Shown one piece after another: positions 22,240 through 33,132 of a DNA stretch of 64,000 nt. Under the pieces are notes generated by a model that worked only from the letters and a program-made list of their open reading frames with translations, was not told where the DNA came from and ran no database searches. Source of the DNA: Coniochaeta sp. PMI_546 (lineage: Eukaryota; Ascomycota; Sordariomycetes; Coniochaetales; Coniochaetaceae). Each line of letters begins with the position of its first letter. Within the stretch, counting starts at the first letter, position 1. A program made the translations under genes and the position numbers. The stretch spans positions 2,290,606 to 2,354,605 of the forward strand of contig MU271144.1 of NCBI GenBank assembly GCA_021432605.1, in the 5' to 3' direction.

Positions 22240-22956
22240 ATGTCAGGCCAACACTTTTCCAACGCTGATACCGGCAGCAAGCCGGCTGATCCATACAAGA
22301 GCAAGAATATCGATACCGATGCTTCGCTCGAGGAGAAGGTCGCGGCTCTCAGCGGCTTCATGAACAGCTCCAAGTTCGGTATGATGACCACTCGAGACTC
22401 ATCGTCGGGTCACCTGATATCGCGGTGCATGGCACTGGCTGCTCAGGTAAGAATCCGATAGGCACGGTAATCCGGCGTCGACTAAGTTACTGACACACAG
22501 TAGGAGAATGGAGGCATTGACCTGTTATTCCACACCAATACCGAATCTCACAAGACGGACGAGCTGGCCAAGGACCCTAACATCAACATCTCGTTCCTGA
22601 ACGGATCCGGAGAGTGGGCCTCCATCAGCGGTGTGGCAGAGATCATCACTGACCGCTCTCTCGTCAAAGAGCACTACAGCCCGACGCTCAAGGCCTGGGT
22701 GGGTGATCTCGGCGACGGCGTCCATGACGGCAGCGCGAACGATCCCAGAATCGGCATCATCCGGGTGAAGACCCTGACGGTCACCTACAGCGTCACATCC
22801 AAGAACTTCCTCGCCAGAGTGGCCGATGTTGCCCAGGGCACGCTGACGGGTCACATGCCGTCGATCAACAAGCTGAGGGAGATTAGCGAGTCGGAGGTCA
22901 TGAGCTGGCGGTCGTCTCACAACGGTGTAAAGGGAGGGTTCAAGGGTGTTCAGTAG
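22240..22956 (+). CDS. bli-3: BLI-3-like flavin-binding split-barrel protein
   Basis: A protein of the pyridoxamine 5'-phosphate oxidase-like (FMN-binding split barrel) superfamily, homologous in layout to Neurospora blue light-inducible protein BLI-3. Exons are 22240-22446 and 22504-22956, giving 219 aa. Key stretches are MNSSKFGMMTTRD, LISRCMALAAQ, GIDLLFHTNTESHKTDEL and INISFLNGSGEWASISG, typical of the general-stress-protein-26 group. No catalytic role is established for the family; flavin or pyridoxal phosphate binding is expected. The acceptor used is the tag just before GAGAATGGAGG, which keeps frame. It sits tail to tail with DPH5 only 102 bp away. Light control is plausible from homology and the upstream sites. 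Confidence 0.87.
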
Positions 22957-23058
22957 AGATAATACCTGTCACAGTTGCGGCTTGAAGCTGGAAACAGCAG
23001 CCGGCGTTGAGATTTGAAGTCGATTTTCAGCTCAACTAAGATTGAAGGCAAAATATGA

Positions 23059-23984
23059 TCATTGCTTTCCCTGATAATCAGTTTTCCAAACCCTGTCCCA
23101 CGTCTCCTTGTTGACAGCGAAGTCCCTAACGTAGTCATGCTCAAGCTCGTGTGTCCTCCTCCCAAGCAGAACGAGACTGTGCAGAGGGGGCCCGAGTTCC
23201 TCGTCAGCATCACAGAGCTCTCTGAGGGTCCCGGCAACAAACTTCTGAGTCGTCCCGCCCACCCTAGCAGCGCCAATTGCAAGACTATCCGGGCCGTAGA
23301 CACCCTCGCCCTTCTCCTCTTCCACCTCTAGCATCTGCTGCGCACAAGTGCCGACCGTCATGTACCTGGGCGGCTCGTATATTTTCCTGCCTCGTGCAAG
23401 ATTCTCCAGGCTCTGCTCCTTGACTTTGATGTCTAGCAGCACCAGTGTATGCAGACCTATACTCCTGTTCTCCTTGATGCGGTCGTAGAAGCTTGCCGGC
23501 CGCCAGTTGTCGAGGAAGAACACCATGCTGACGGTCTGGCCGAAGTTGTACAGCTGCAGGCCTGCGGCGCCGATCCCGGACATTATGGAGGCATTGGGAA
23601 CCGTTGCGAACGGAATCTTCAGCTCTCGCGCGCGCAGGACGAGGTCGGTGTGGGTGGTGGCTCCGAAGGGGTCGCCGACGACCAGGAAGGCGACGTCTTC
23701 CTTGTCGGCGTTGCGGAGGATCTCGTCGCTGTTAGACTCGACCATTTCGCGGTCGGCTACGACTATTGAACGGCCATAGTAAGCCTCCTACTGGTTTTTC
23801 GTCAGCAACGATCTGGCAGGGACAAGATGCGAGACAGGTTGGACCGTACCAGGACAGACTGGTCGACCAGGAGGATGCTGGTGTAGGCTTCGAGGTAGAC
23901 CCGCGAAGCCTTCTTGACGATCTCGAGACCTTTGACTGTGATATCTGTCTCGTCGGAGAGGCCGAGACCTACGAGATAGAGCAT
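23059..23984 (-). CDS. DPH5: diphthine methyl ester synthase
   Basis: SAM-dependent methyltransferase that adds methyl groups to the modified histidine of elongation factor 2, an intermediate step in diphthamide synthesis in the cytosol. Exons on the minus strand are 23984-23850 and 23787-23059, giving 287 aa (yeast Dph5 has 300). It begins [20 protein letters not shown], the family signature. [30 protein letters not shown] and [20 protein letters not shown] follow. The intron joins DQSVL to EAYYGRS, which fits the yeast alignment. Head to head with PGK1, 646 bp apart. Confidence 0.95.
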
Positions 23985-24630
23985 CTTGACTTGGCACTCA
24001 ATAGATCCTGTGTCTAAGTGGTCGGGGTTTGTTTGGGCTGGACTGGCTTTCCGAGAAGTTTGAATCCTTATCGTAAATTTTCGAAGCTAGATAACAGATA
24101 GCAGAGTACTTGGTCACTCGCGCCAACTGTCGAGCTACATGTTGTACCTCATTACCGCTCCGTACCCCTCATACCCCTCTCCTGGCATTGATTTCAAAGG
24201 CGAAGCGGTGCTTTTCATAGAGGCCGCTGTCGACAGGAGATACTGAGTATGGCATAGAACAACCGGGGTCCTTCACGATAGAATGCTATGCAGGGCATGA
24301 ATATCACGCCGTTGAGCATCTGCACAGCGTGTGGTAGCATGTACAATATCAGCCCACCAATGCGCAGCATCACGTCACAGGTTTGCCGTAGCTGTAACCC
24401 CACCAGAACTTTCGATAACCGGACCCCTCCATCAGCCACGGTTGGACCTCCGATAGCTTCCATAGCACTTGTTTCTCCCAACAACTGCGTCTTTTATATC
24501 CCAGAACTACAACACAAGTTCCTCCAAAAATTGTTCCCGAGATATTGACCATTTCGCATTTTGATACCCTTACTTTCTGCACCTGTGAACCATCGTTGTT
24601 TTCCGTCAATTCCACATATACCTCACCAAA
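23985..24630. other. shared divergent promoter, DPH5/PGK1
   Basis: 646 bases between two starts. Expected to hold a strong glycolytic promoter on the right. No single element recognised with confidence. Confidence 0.45.
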
Positions 24631-26112
24631 ATGTCTCTGGCCAACAAGCTCTCCATCGAGGATGTTGACCTCAAGGGCAAGCGTGTCCTGATTCGTGTAA
24701 GTTTGCCTTTAAAATCCCGAGAAGATGGCACAAGGTGGTTGGGACGTGGCAGGAATGCTCGAAATCTGAAGCCCTGTCGTGCTCCAGCCATCTGGTAGCC
24801 CCTGGATCGAGCTGCAGCCATAGCATGATCATACGATATACTAACGTCAACCATACAGGTCGACTTCAACGTCCCCCTCGACGCCAACAAGAAGGTCACC
24901 AACAACCAGCGCATTGCCGGTGCGATCCCCACAATCAAGTATGCCGTGGACAACGGCGCCAAGGCCGTGATCCTCATGTCCCACCTCGGCCGCCCAGACG
25001 GACAGGTCAAGGAGAAGTTCTCGCTCAAGCCCGTCGTCCCTGAGCTCGAGAAGCTGCTCGGCAAGAAGGTCACCTTCGCACCGGACTGCGTCGGCCCTGA
25101 GGTCGAGGAGATCGTCTCCAAGGCTGACAATGGCGACGTCGTGCTGCTGGAGAACCTGCGCTTCCACATCGAGGAGGAGGGCAAGGGTGTTGATGCTGAG
25201 GGCAACAAGGTCAAGGCCGACAAGGCCAAGGTCGAGGAGTTCCGCAAGGGCCTCACTAAGCTCGGAGACGTCTATATCAGTAAGTTTATCGGGCACTCAA
25301 CCATAACATGGGCCCCTGGAAACTAACACAATCCCACTTTAGACGATGCCTTCGGCACCGCACACCGCGCCCACTCCTCCATGGTTGGCATCGACCTGCC
25401 ACAAAAGGCCGCCGGCTACCTGATGAAGAAGGAGCTCGACTACTTTGCCAAGGCGCTCGAGAACCCCAAGCGTCCCTTCCTGGCCATCCTGGGCGGCGCC
25501 AAGGTCAGCGACAAAATCCAGCTGATCGACAACCTGCTCGACAAAGTCGACACGCTCGTCATCTGCGGCGGCATGGCCTTCACCTTCAAGAAGACGCTGG
25601 ACAACATCCCCATCGGCACCTCGCTCTTCGACGAGGCAGGCTCCAAGACGGTCGGCAAGCTCATGGAGAAGGCCAAGGCCAACAACGTCAAGGTTGTGCT
25701 CCCCGTCGACTACGTCACGGCCGACAAGTTCGACAAGGACGCGCAGACGGGCACCGCCACGGACAAGGACGGTATCCCCGACGGCTGGATGGGTCTCGAC
25801 TGCGGTCCGGAGTCGATCAAGCTGTACCAGGAGGCCATCGGTGACGCGCAGACGATCCTGTGGAACGGCCCTGCTGGCGTGTTCGAGTTCGAGAAGTTCG
25901 CCAAGGGCACCAAGGCGACGCTCGATGCCGCTGTTGAGGCAGCCCAGTCCGGAAAGATTGTCATCATTGGCGGCGGTGACACGGCTACCGTCGCGGCCAA
26001 GTACGGAGTCGAGGACAAGCTCAGCCACGTCTCGACCGGTGGCGGTGCCAGCTTGGAGCTGCTTGAGGGCAAGGCGCTGCCGGGTGTTGTTGCCCTGAGT
26101 GAACGTAAGTAA
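24631..26112 (+). CDS. PGK1: phosphoglycerate kinase
   Basis: Glycolytic enzyme that moves phosphate from 1,3-bisphosphoglycerate to ADP in the cytosol. Exons are 24631-24696, 24859-25279 and 25343-26112, giving 418 aa, the normal length. Family motifs: RVDFNVPLD (joined across intron 1), [27 protein letters not shown] (joined across intron 2), [27 protein letters not shown] and [13 protein letters not shown]. Codon use is strongly biased to C-ending codons, as expected for a very highly expressed gene; this also creates long antisense open frames. Intron 1 is 162 nt, more than twice the local norm, and begins after codon 22. Confidence 0.97.
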
Positions 26113-26474
26113 ACGTTGGGACAGACAAATGTCTCCCATGTCATGACGTATGGAAACGGGCCAACTGATGATGGCAAGGTCGGACTCGGGCGGGTACACC
26201 TAGTTTGTAAGTAGTGGGTAAGGGGAAAATAGAACCAAACGATCGCATTGCAAGCCACACATAGACTCTCTTCGCAGCCAAACGTGTTCTTGATGTTGGG
26301 TTGTGGACCAACTGTCTTGACCAGTTTGATTCCTGCTGTCTATCGTCATATACACAACCAAGCTTAAACGCCCGACTTGATTTGGGCCATGGTTCTTCGT
26401 AGTCTCAGTAGCTGTACGGCTAGTCCCTCGTCCACGCGCCCTTATCGTCTCCTGCCCTTGTACAGCGTGAAATT
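26113..26474. other. gap between convergent PGK1 and SEM1
   Basis: 362 bases holding both 3' ends. Nothing else seen. Confidence 0.5.
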
Positions 26475-26954
26475 TTATCTCCTCTTCGATGCCTCGACCT
26501 TCTTCAACTCTTCCCTGTAACAGACAAGGTGGTTAGTATGCTATCTTGGCCCATGATGTGTATGCATGACTAGGGCGAGGCAAGGGGGTCCGTACTTCAA
26601 CTGTGTCGAGAAGTCATCGCTCGTATCGTCGTCGTCCCACGACTCCTCCCAGAGGTGCGTCGTCGTCTCGCCGCCCGCGCCGCCGGTGGCTGCCTCGGTC
26701 TCTTCGACTGTCCAGTCTGTTTTCGGTGCGTGGTTAGCTAACTTGGCGTGTGCGATTGAAGAGGACAGGCTCGCTTATTCGGCAAGGCAAGTGCAGGGCG
26801 TTGGAAAAGGGTGCATACCGTCTACTGGGAAGTCCTCGAACTCGTCATCCTCTTCCAGTGCGGCGGTTGTCTTTTGTTGTGTGGCTTGCTCGGGCTGCTT
26901 CTCGGAGGCAACCTTGTCGTCCTTCTTCGCCGTTTGAGTGCTTGATGATGCCAT
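26475..26954 (-). CDS. SEM1: 26S proteasome subunit Sem1/Dss1
   Basis: Small acidic, largely disordered protein that serves in the proteasome lid and also in mRNA export and recombination complexes. Three short exons on the minus strand: 26954-26819, 26716-26596 and 26514-26475, giving 98 aa. The conserved core is split by the introns: EEDDEFEDFPVD joins DWTVEE, then HLWEESWDDDDTSDDFSTQL joins KEELKK. The two acidic clusters with Trp and Phe anchors are the DSS1 signature. The N-terminal 30 residues are Lys/Gln/Thr-rich and variable in the family. Each exon is too short to stand out alone, so the gene is easy to miss. All three junctions keep frame with GT...AG. Confidence 0.9.
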
Positions 26955-27857
26955 GGTTGAGGCTGAATGATGTGGTGGCTCTACGTGACCGTGGAGAAAT
27001 CTGTGTATTCGATATATCTCGCAAATCGGTGGGACTGAGACGAGTTTGTGCGAAGTACTTTCTTCGCCGCGGATTGGATTCCAGGTTGCTCTGTTGGTCG
27101 CCTTTGATACTGGTAATGTGAGGTTGAGCTGGAAGCATGGACCTGATGCGCCACTGGTACGCAGCTGCTCGGCCGCCTGGACCAGGATGCTTAGTCAGCA
27201 GGATGGCGCCAAAGTACAGGCGGCCAGCAATTTATGCCATAACCGCACAGCACAACTCTCGTTGATCTTGACAGCGAGTGTTGATGGTCCTATTCGAAGC
27301 CTGCAGTTCGCAGCCGACTGACATAGTCAATGACAAGAGTCTTGTGGTGTCCGCGGCACGCGCGGCAGCGTATTGCACGTCGTCATTGTCTGTCTGGCTC
27401 CAGTATGGAACCGCCTCCACCCCATCCACGACGACGCCTCACCTTTTAAACTGCCGCCAACGATCCCAACTTCATTCTGCTGAGCTCTGCTTGGTCTTGG
27501 CGGATCACCTAACAACTGTGCCTCTGCTGCCCAGATAGCCGAAAGCCAATGGTGGTTATGCTTCTATACTGCCCCCTTCCTGCAACACCCGTGCAGCATG
27601 GGGGCGTGCCGCTCCCGTCGTGGCACAACAGGACAGTGATGCCTTTCTGTGAGGCACAGCACTAACCAAAGCATATTTGGACATCAAGCAAAAAAGATCT
27701 GTTTCTGAACTATCCATGGACGTCCTATCTCTGGAAGTTCCTCCCATGATCTTAGTGGACATGGACAGCTCCTCGATTCACCGTATTCCTCGAGGACCAG
27801 GACCGCATCAAGGCTCCCACATCTCCTCACCTAACCCGCGCTCCCCCCCTCTCTTCC
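26955..27857. other. intergenic stretch, nothing recognised
   Basis: About 900 bp upstream of SEM1 and downstream of the HD-domain gene. No supported gene. Confidence 0.5.
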
Positions 27858-28645
27858 CTACTCATATTCCTCCATCAGTTTGTTCTGGAGCACAGCATTC
27901 GGAAAGTCCTCCTTCCCGAGATGCGTCGTGTGCGCCCAAGGCTTCAATCCAAGCTCCTCCCCTATGACCTCAGCGAAGCACTGGCTCCACCCTTTCCTCG
28001 AGAACTCCCTGTTCACATCGTCCCTCGTGTCCTTGTGCACGATCTCCGGGTTGCCGCCCGTGTTGTCGTACAGGGTGGACAGCTGTATCAGCTGGCCCAG
28101 AAAGGTGAGCGTCCCTACCGTCCCGAGGTCCTGGTGGCGGATGATGGCTTCTGCGACCGCCTCGGCTTGGGACTGAGGGGCGTGCAGGTCCCGCTGCAGG
28201 AGGTTCAGGGCGAGGATGCCGCCGTAGTACTCGAAGGAGAGCCGGGTCGCCCGCAAGTGGGTTGGTGTGGTGCCGATGTCGTGTAGAAGGCAGGCGAGGG
28301 CCAGGGTTGAGGGGGAGAGGGTGGCGGCATGGGAGGGGAATTGTTGGGTGAGGATTGCCATTGCTTTAAGCGATATTAGTCGAGACACTCTTTTCGATTC
28401 GGTGAGACGGTTTCCCTACAAAAGTAGTACACTCTCATGGAGTGGTTGAAGGTCTGAGGTGAGAGTTTCTCTTGAGCATATTCTCGAATTTTGGCGACTA
28501 TAGGGTCCTCAGAGGGGAACTTGATGTCCTTGACGAGGAGTGATTCAGGCTTGTTAATGTAGGGTTTGCCAGTGAGGAGAACCTTCGCGTCGCGTGGTAC
28601 GGCTGTCCAGCCGTGGAGGGCTACGGTGTCGGTTGCAGAAGACAT
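27858..28645 (-). CDS. cyanamide hydratase-like HD-domain protein
   Basis: HD-domain metalloenzyme of 243 aa, almost exactly the size of Myrothecium cyanamide hydratase (244 aa), which hydrates cyanamide to urea; yeast Ddi2/Ddi3 are relatives. Exons on the minus strand are 28645-28420 and 28363-27858. The intron falls inside the first His motif, joining NHSMRVYYF to SMAILTQQFP. The HD motif is CLLHDIGTT near residue 105; IIRHQDLG follows with a further metal ligand candidate. The C-terminal GWSQCFAEVIGEE and LGLKPWAHTT are family-like. Many such fungal homologues have untested substrates. A TATA box lies 110 bp upstream of the start. Confidence 0.85.
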
Positions 28646-28754
28646 CTTGCTGCTTTCAAGCTTTCTTATTAATACGATGGATCTGAGACCTAGTGGAGAG
28701 TCATTAAGCAGATGCGATGTGTAAATTCGGCTTCCATGCGTCTTACTCACATAC

Positions 28755-28761
28755 TTATATA
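28755..28761 (-). promoter_or_regulatory. TATA box of HD-domain gene
   Basis: TATATAA on the minus strand, about 110 bp upstream of the ATG at 28645. Confidence 0.5.
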
Positions 28762-29509
28762 TTGCGCATCTTCATCTGGTCAGACAGGGCTTCATTATAA
28801 GGGCGGCCTTTCTGAGTAACGCAAGACTCTCCACTGTTGCGTTTGTCATCAGTGAGGCCGCAACGTCACTCTTCAGTTGGTGACACACTACATGCTTTTA
28901 CATAATGTTGGCCATCCCGGGGTTGGCGATGAGTAAGGACAGCAATAACAGGGCCAGAAAGGCAGTTCAGGCCGGCAAAAGTAATCACTTCACTGAAGCA
29001 TGTAGCAGGAATAGGGAAGCACATATTCTTACTGCATCCTGGCTATCCTAAACTGGAAGATATCGTGCACCCATGAAAGACGTTTCCGCGGAGCGCCAAG
29101 AGTCGGAGAAGAACGACCTATCACCGTCCGGAAAGTTCGGCGTCTCGGAATCCGACCAGGAATCTCACAATGAACCGCATACCTAATCCCTAGACAACAT
29201 TTCGCAAAGAATGAGGAACGATTGCGTGGCATCTACCTAATGCAACGAGGAGGATACTGGATAGAGTATATTTCCTCTCCGCCTTTCCACGAATGCTTAT
29301 GACTTTTCCCTGTTCACCCTCATATCGCGCCGTTCAATGCATCAACAAGCGTCAGAAAAGCTCTTTCAGAACCATGAGCCCGTTGCACGGAAAGCATTGC
29401 CTGAAACGAATCCCGCCCAGAAAACCCTTAACTCCTGCGCCTATGCCATATCCGAATATTCAAAACTCCCCAAAGCCGAGGGCGATGGTAGGTGCTGTCA
29501 TGGGGTTGT
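28762..29509. other. intergenic stretch, nothing recognised
   Basis: About 750 bp between the HD-domain gene promoter and the 3' end of the small secreted-protein gene. No supported feature. Confidence 0.5.
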
Positions 29510-29966
29510 CTACTCGCACCAGCAGGCTGGGCGGGCGCACTGGTCGCCCATGTCGTTGTAGAAATTCGCACCGGAGCAGTAGGGATGAGTATTCAGCGCG
29601 GTGCACATGCGGAAGGTTTTGCTGTCCCTGCAAGCGGGCTGCAGATTGCCAGCTGCAACGTAGTTATCTGTGCCGGGAGTGACGGCGTCGGAGTTGGTGG
29701 TGACGGGGACGGCAACGATGTTGGTCACCATGACGGTGACGAAGAGTGCGAATCCGGTGATGAACTATTAAAAAGTGATAAGGTTCAGTAATCGATCTCC
29801 CTGGCAGACTTATACACTGGACAATGGAGCGGCCCTGGTGTAGGAAGGCCTCGAGGGACCTATCAGAAGTGATAATGACCTTTACCAACATCCATGAAAG
29901 GCCGACTCCCTCCTAGTACAGATAAGGGTGCAGACGACCATTGAACTGATATACACATACCTTCAT
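29510..29966 (-). CDS. small secreted six-cysteine protein
   Basis: Predicted secreted peptide precursor of 86 aa, with no family that I recognise. Exon 1 is only ATGAAG (29966-29961); exon 2 is 29764-29510. The 196 nt intron has GTATGT and AATAG ends. The join gives MKFITGFALFVTVMVTNIVA, a good signal peptide. The remaining part carries six cysteines (ACRD, RMCT, PYCS, DQCA and the terminal CWC), an even number that suits three disulfides. Small size, Cys content and a gene-sparse setting are effector- or antimicrobial-like, but no activity can be assigned. If the first exon is wrong, translation could begin at an internal ATG at 29731, which would lose half the signal peptide. Confidence 0.7.
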
Positions 29967-30212
29967 TGTCACTTGAAGACTGGAAGCGACTGGAGAGGAG
30001 TATCCAAAAGACTGGGCTGAGGTGTCTTGGTTGAAGATCTGATTCACAGAGGATCTGCTGTGTGACTGTCAGCGGGTAAGATACGAGACCCAGATCTGCG
30101 GGGTTCGGCAGCGGGAAAAGAATGCAAAAATAGCAGGGTGGCTGATGTTGAGGTGTTCGAGTTGGAGAAGACCGAGCAAATTTAGAGCAGAGATGGATGA
30201 TCAGCCGGACTC

Positions 30213-30218
30213 TTTATA
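30213..30218 (-). promoter_or_regulatory. TATA box of small secreted-protein gene
   Basis: TATAAA on the minus strand about 250 bp upstream of the predicted ATG, leaving room for a leader of some 220 nt. Confidence 0.4.
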
Positions 30219-33132
30219 TTACTATCCTGGGGTTAAAGCAGGCCAGGGACCTTGAGCTGGGGTCACAGATCCGGTAACATGGTCCTGCTGCCCCGGTAAT
30301 GGCTCGCCTGGCGAAGATCTTGGTGATCAACCTGACTGGGCACGCTCAAATAATGATTGGTTGCCATGGCATGATCAGGACAGGGAGATGGAGTAGCGGA
30401 TGAAGCAGATCGGAGATCTAGCTTAGTTCGGGAAGCGGATGGAGGATGTAAATGCTTGTCAAGCTTGAGGAAGAGGGCAATTGAGGAGAAGTACAAGCAA
30501 GTGGAAAGGCTCAAGGGGTTGGAGAGGTTCGGGAGGTGGAGGGAGATTGAGGAAGCCGTTGTACGTACCTTAAGTTGAACAAGTTGCTCAGGTGGGCTGA
30601 GGTTGGTTCTAAGGTTGGCTAAAGGGGTGAGCAAGCGATAGGCTGGAGGTCTCTGAAGGAGGAGATATATAAAAGAGAAGAGCTGTGTGAGGCTAGTTGC
30701 GAAGGTAATGTAGTAGGAAATCGAGATCGAGTGAAGTTGAAGATGAATGGTGACTGAGTTGAGATTGAATGGAAGAAGTTGATGTGTGACCGTGGTGGAG
30801 CCTTGAAGCAGGTACGGTATAATGGAAAGGGAGGTGAACCATCAGCTGGTCGAATTGGGAAGGAACATAAGGAAGGTACACGTGATAGGTACTTAAATGC
30901 ATTCACATCAAGGACCTGGTTGATGGGGTTGGAAGCGACGTTGAAACGAACTGAAAGCGCGGAGCAGAACAGAACCTCAAAGCTGAATTGTCCGGAGCCG
31001 CAAGCTTGAGATTGGCACAACTGACCTTCGATCCCGAGTGTTGCCTCAGCTTGGATCAGAGCTCCAAATTCCCATGTGTGACACGGAAACGTGGGGGTGC
31101 TTCAAGCTTGAGAGGTTCGTAAGGAGGCTGCAGTCTGTAAATGACGACGCGGAAGAGCGGACTTCATACGTAAATGAACATGAAGACGAGGGATGAAAAT
31201 CGGGTCGATGGCATGGTGGTGGCAAGCCGCAACCGTGGATACAAACAGAGGATGGAGCTGTGCGCATTCACAGGTGATGCTGAACGAGCGGAGATTCCAG
31301 GATCAGAGGCAGGAGAGGAGGTTAGAATTGTCAAAGGGGGTCACAGACGAAAAGGTTGCGAATTGCCACCTAAAGAGGAAATCCTGATCTCTTGTCTTCC
31401 GTTCTGCATTTGCTCTATCAATCCCTGGGATGGGCTTACTCTTTTTCTGCGAACCGTGTCTATGATAGGCCATGGTGTTATACGGTTATAAGCTACCCCC
31501 TTAATCCCAGGGATATGACCAATTCCGCTAATAGGATGCCGATACTGAAATGCATGATAAATGTAACATCAGCTTCTCGAATCTCCAAAGAACAAGGGTG
31601 CTGGCGGACGTGCCGTGTAAACGGCTGAAGTTCGGGCCCCCGCATACCAAGACAGCGAAGGGCAGGCCAATCTATCAACCCAGATTCATCATGTTCTCGG
31701 CTCTCAAGAGATAAAAATACGCGACACCATCCAGTCCATCGCACGGCTCCGGGCCAAGATCCTCTCGATACCCAAACTTGGTCCTCCCCGTTCTCCGAGT
31801 CCCCAGTCCCGACGAGGGTGCCGGATCGACATCCAATTACCGACGACCTTCCATATTGGGGACAATTTAGGCAGATCACTCCAGATATTAATTGGCTCCC
31901 ACTCAGCAAACACGGCCACGCAAGGGCCACATGTTATGCCATGTCTCGTCCTGCAGACCGTTCCTGGGCCGTGTCTAATCCGCTCCCCCATGTCTCACTC
32001 CGTCACCATTGCTGAGCTAGGACCTGGGACGAAATAGGATAAGATACTACCGCGCGAGTCTAGCTGACGACACATAATAGCTGCACATTGGGGGGGATCC
32101 GATTATCGTGGCTGTAGGTCTGACCCGATAACTCAGGCTCAATGACACAAACCGGGAATGTGGCTCACTCTATTATAGTGATTCTGCAACATCAATATCG
32201 GATGCGGCGACATGCAGAGGCTACGGTTGTGCGACGGCTCTGGCCAGGTTACAGTCCGTCTTTTAAGAGCGTCCGTTTCCCTTCCGAGATTGGTAACGGC
32301 CCATTAGTTTGCTCGGAGTCTTAGCTCGATATTTGTTCACTTCTGTGGCTGTATTTATATTTGTTCACTTCTGTGGCTGTAGGATGCCATCGAGGACTAT
32401 GCTGGTCCTGTACAGTCAGAGAAGGGGAAAAGCGGGCTATTGCACATCTCCAGCACACTGTTGCCCTTATGCCTGCTCTATGAGCCCGTTCAGCTTTTCA
32501 ACCAGCAGCATACCCGTGGACAAGCTGCTCCGTGTCGCGATGTGCGATGAGGTAAGTTCGGAAATTAGGAAAAATCTCATTGCCAGCGCTGGGTAGACTC
32601 GTCGGTCATTCATTGGATATTTCGTATCCATTCGATGACATACGATTCTTCCATATGATGTCTTCCTGGAAATGCAGCCGTCAATAAAGTGAAGAAGCCT
32701 GCGGCGTTTCCACGATCTTGTGTCACAAGTGCGGCTTCCCGTGCAACTAGGGGCCTGGGAATTTCAAAAGCATCTACTTTCTCTACCTGGCTATTCAGGA
32801 TTATTCGTTGCTCCTCCCAAACCATGAACTTTTCTCCTTTGAGTCTCAAAACCCTTCATTCCATTGCTCAGCCCTGCCGTCAACTAGCGATTAAGCGACT
32901 CTTCTCAAACCACCTGCCTCTTGATATACAATATTCTCCAATGGCATAGCAGAGAAGCACCACCAATCGCTCCAGAGAAGCGGGAGACAACCTGTGTCGA
33001 TATTGAAGAATCGCAGCTGCCGACGTGCATTCCGAAGCCTCCAAAGTCTCCTAGCAACATGCAATTATAGGCACCGGCACAAAATAATCAACTGTACTTC
33101 CACACCGTATATCGATTCTCGGACGTGATACA
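30219..33132. other. long gene-free stretch
   Basis: About 2.9 kb with no supported gene on either strand. Open frames are short, with biased composition, no domains and often no ATG. I see no repeat family, terminal repeats or transposase remnant. It holds one short tandem duplication near 32331-32381. Confidence 0.45.
32331..32381 (+). repeat. two-copy tandem duplication, 23 bp unit
   Basis: Two perfect copies of a 23 bp unit that begins atttgttcac and ends ctgta, at 32331-32353 and 32359-32381, separated by 5 bp. It looks like a recent local duplication in non-coding DNA. Confidence 0.9.

Noticed and set aside
25339-26199. 286-codon minus-strand frame over PGK1
   Set aside because: Long antisense frames arise from the strong codon bias of PGK1.
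30619-31020. 133-codon minus-strand frame
   Set aside because: No domain; Ser/Pro/Phe-rich composition typical of pyrimidine-rich non-coding DNA.
31493-31930. 145-codon minus-strand frame
   Set aside because: No domain or credible start context; nothing upstream splices to it.
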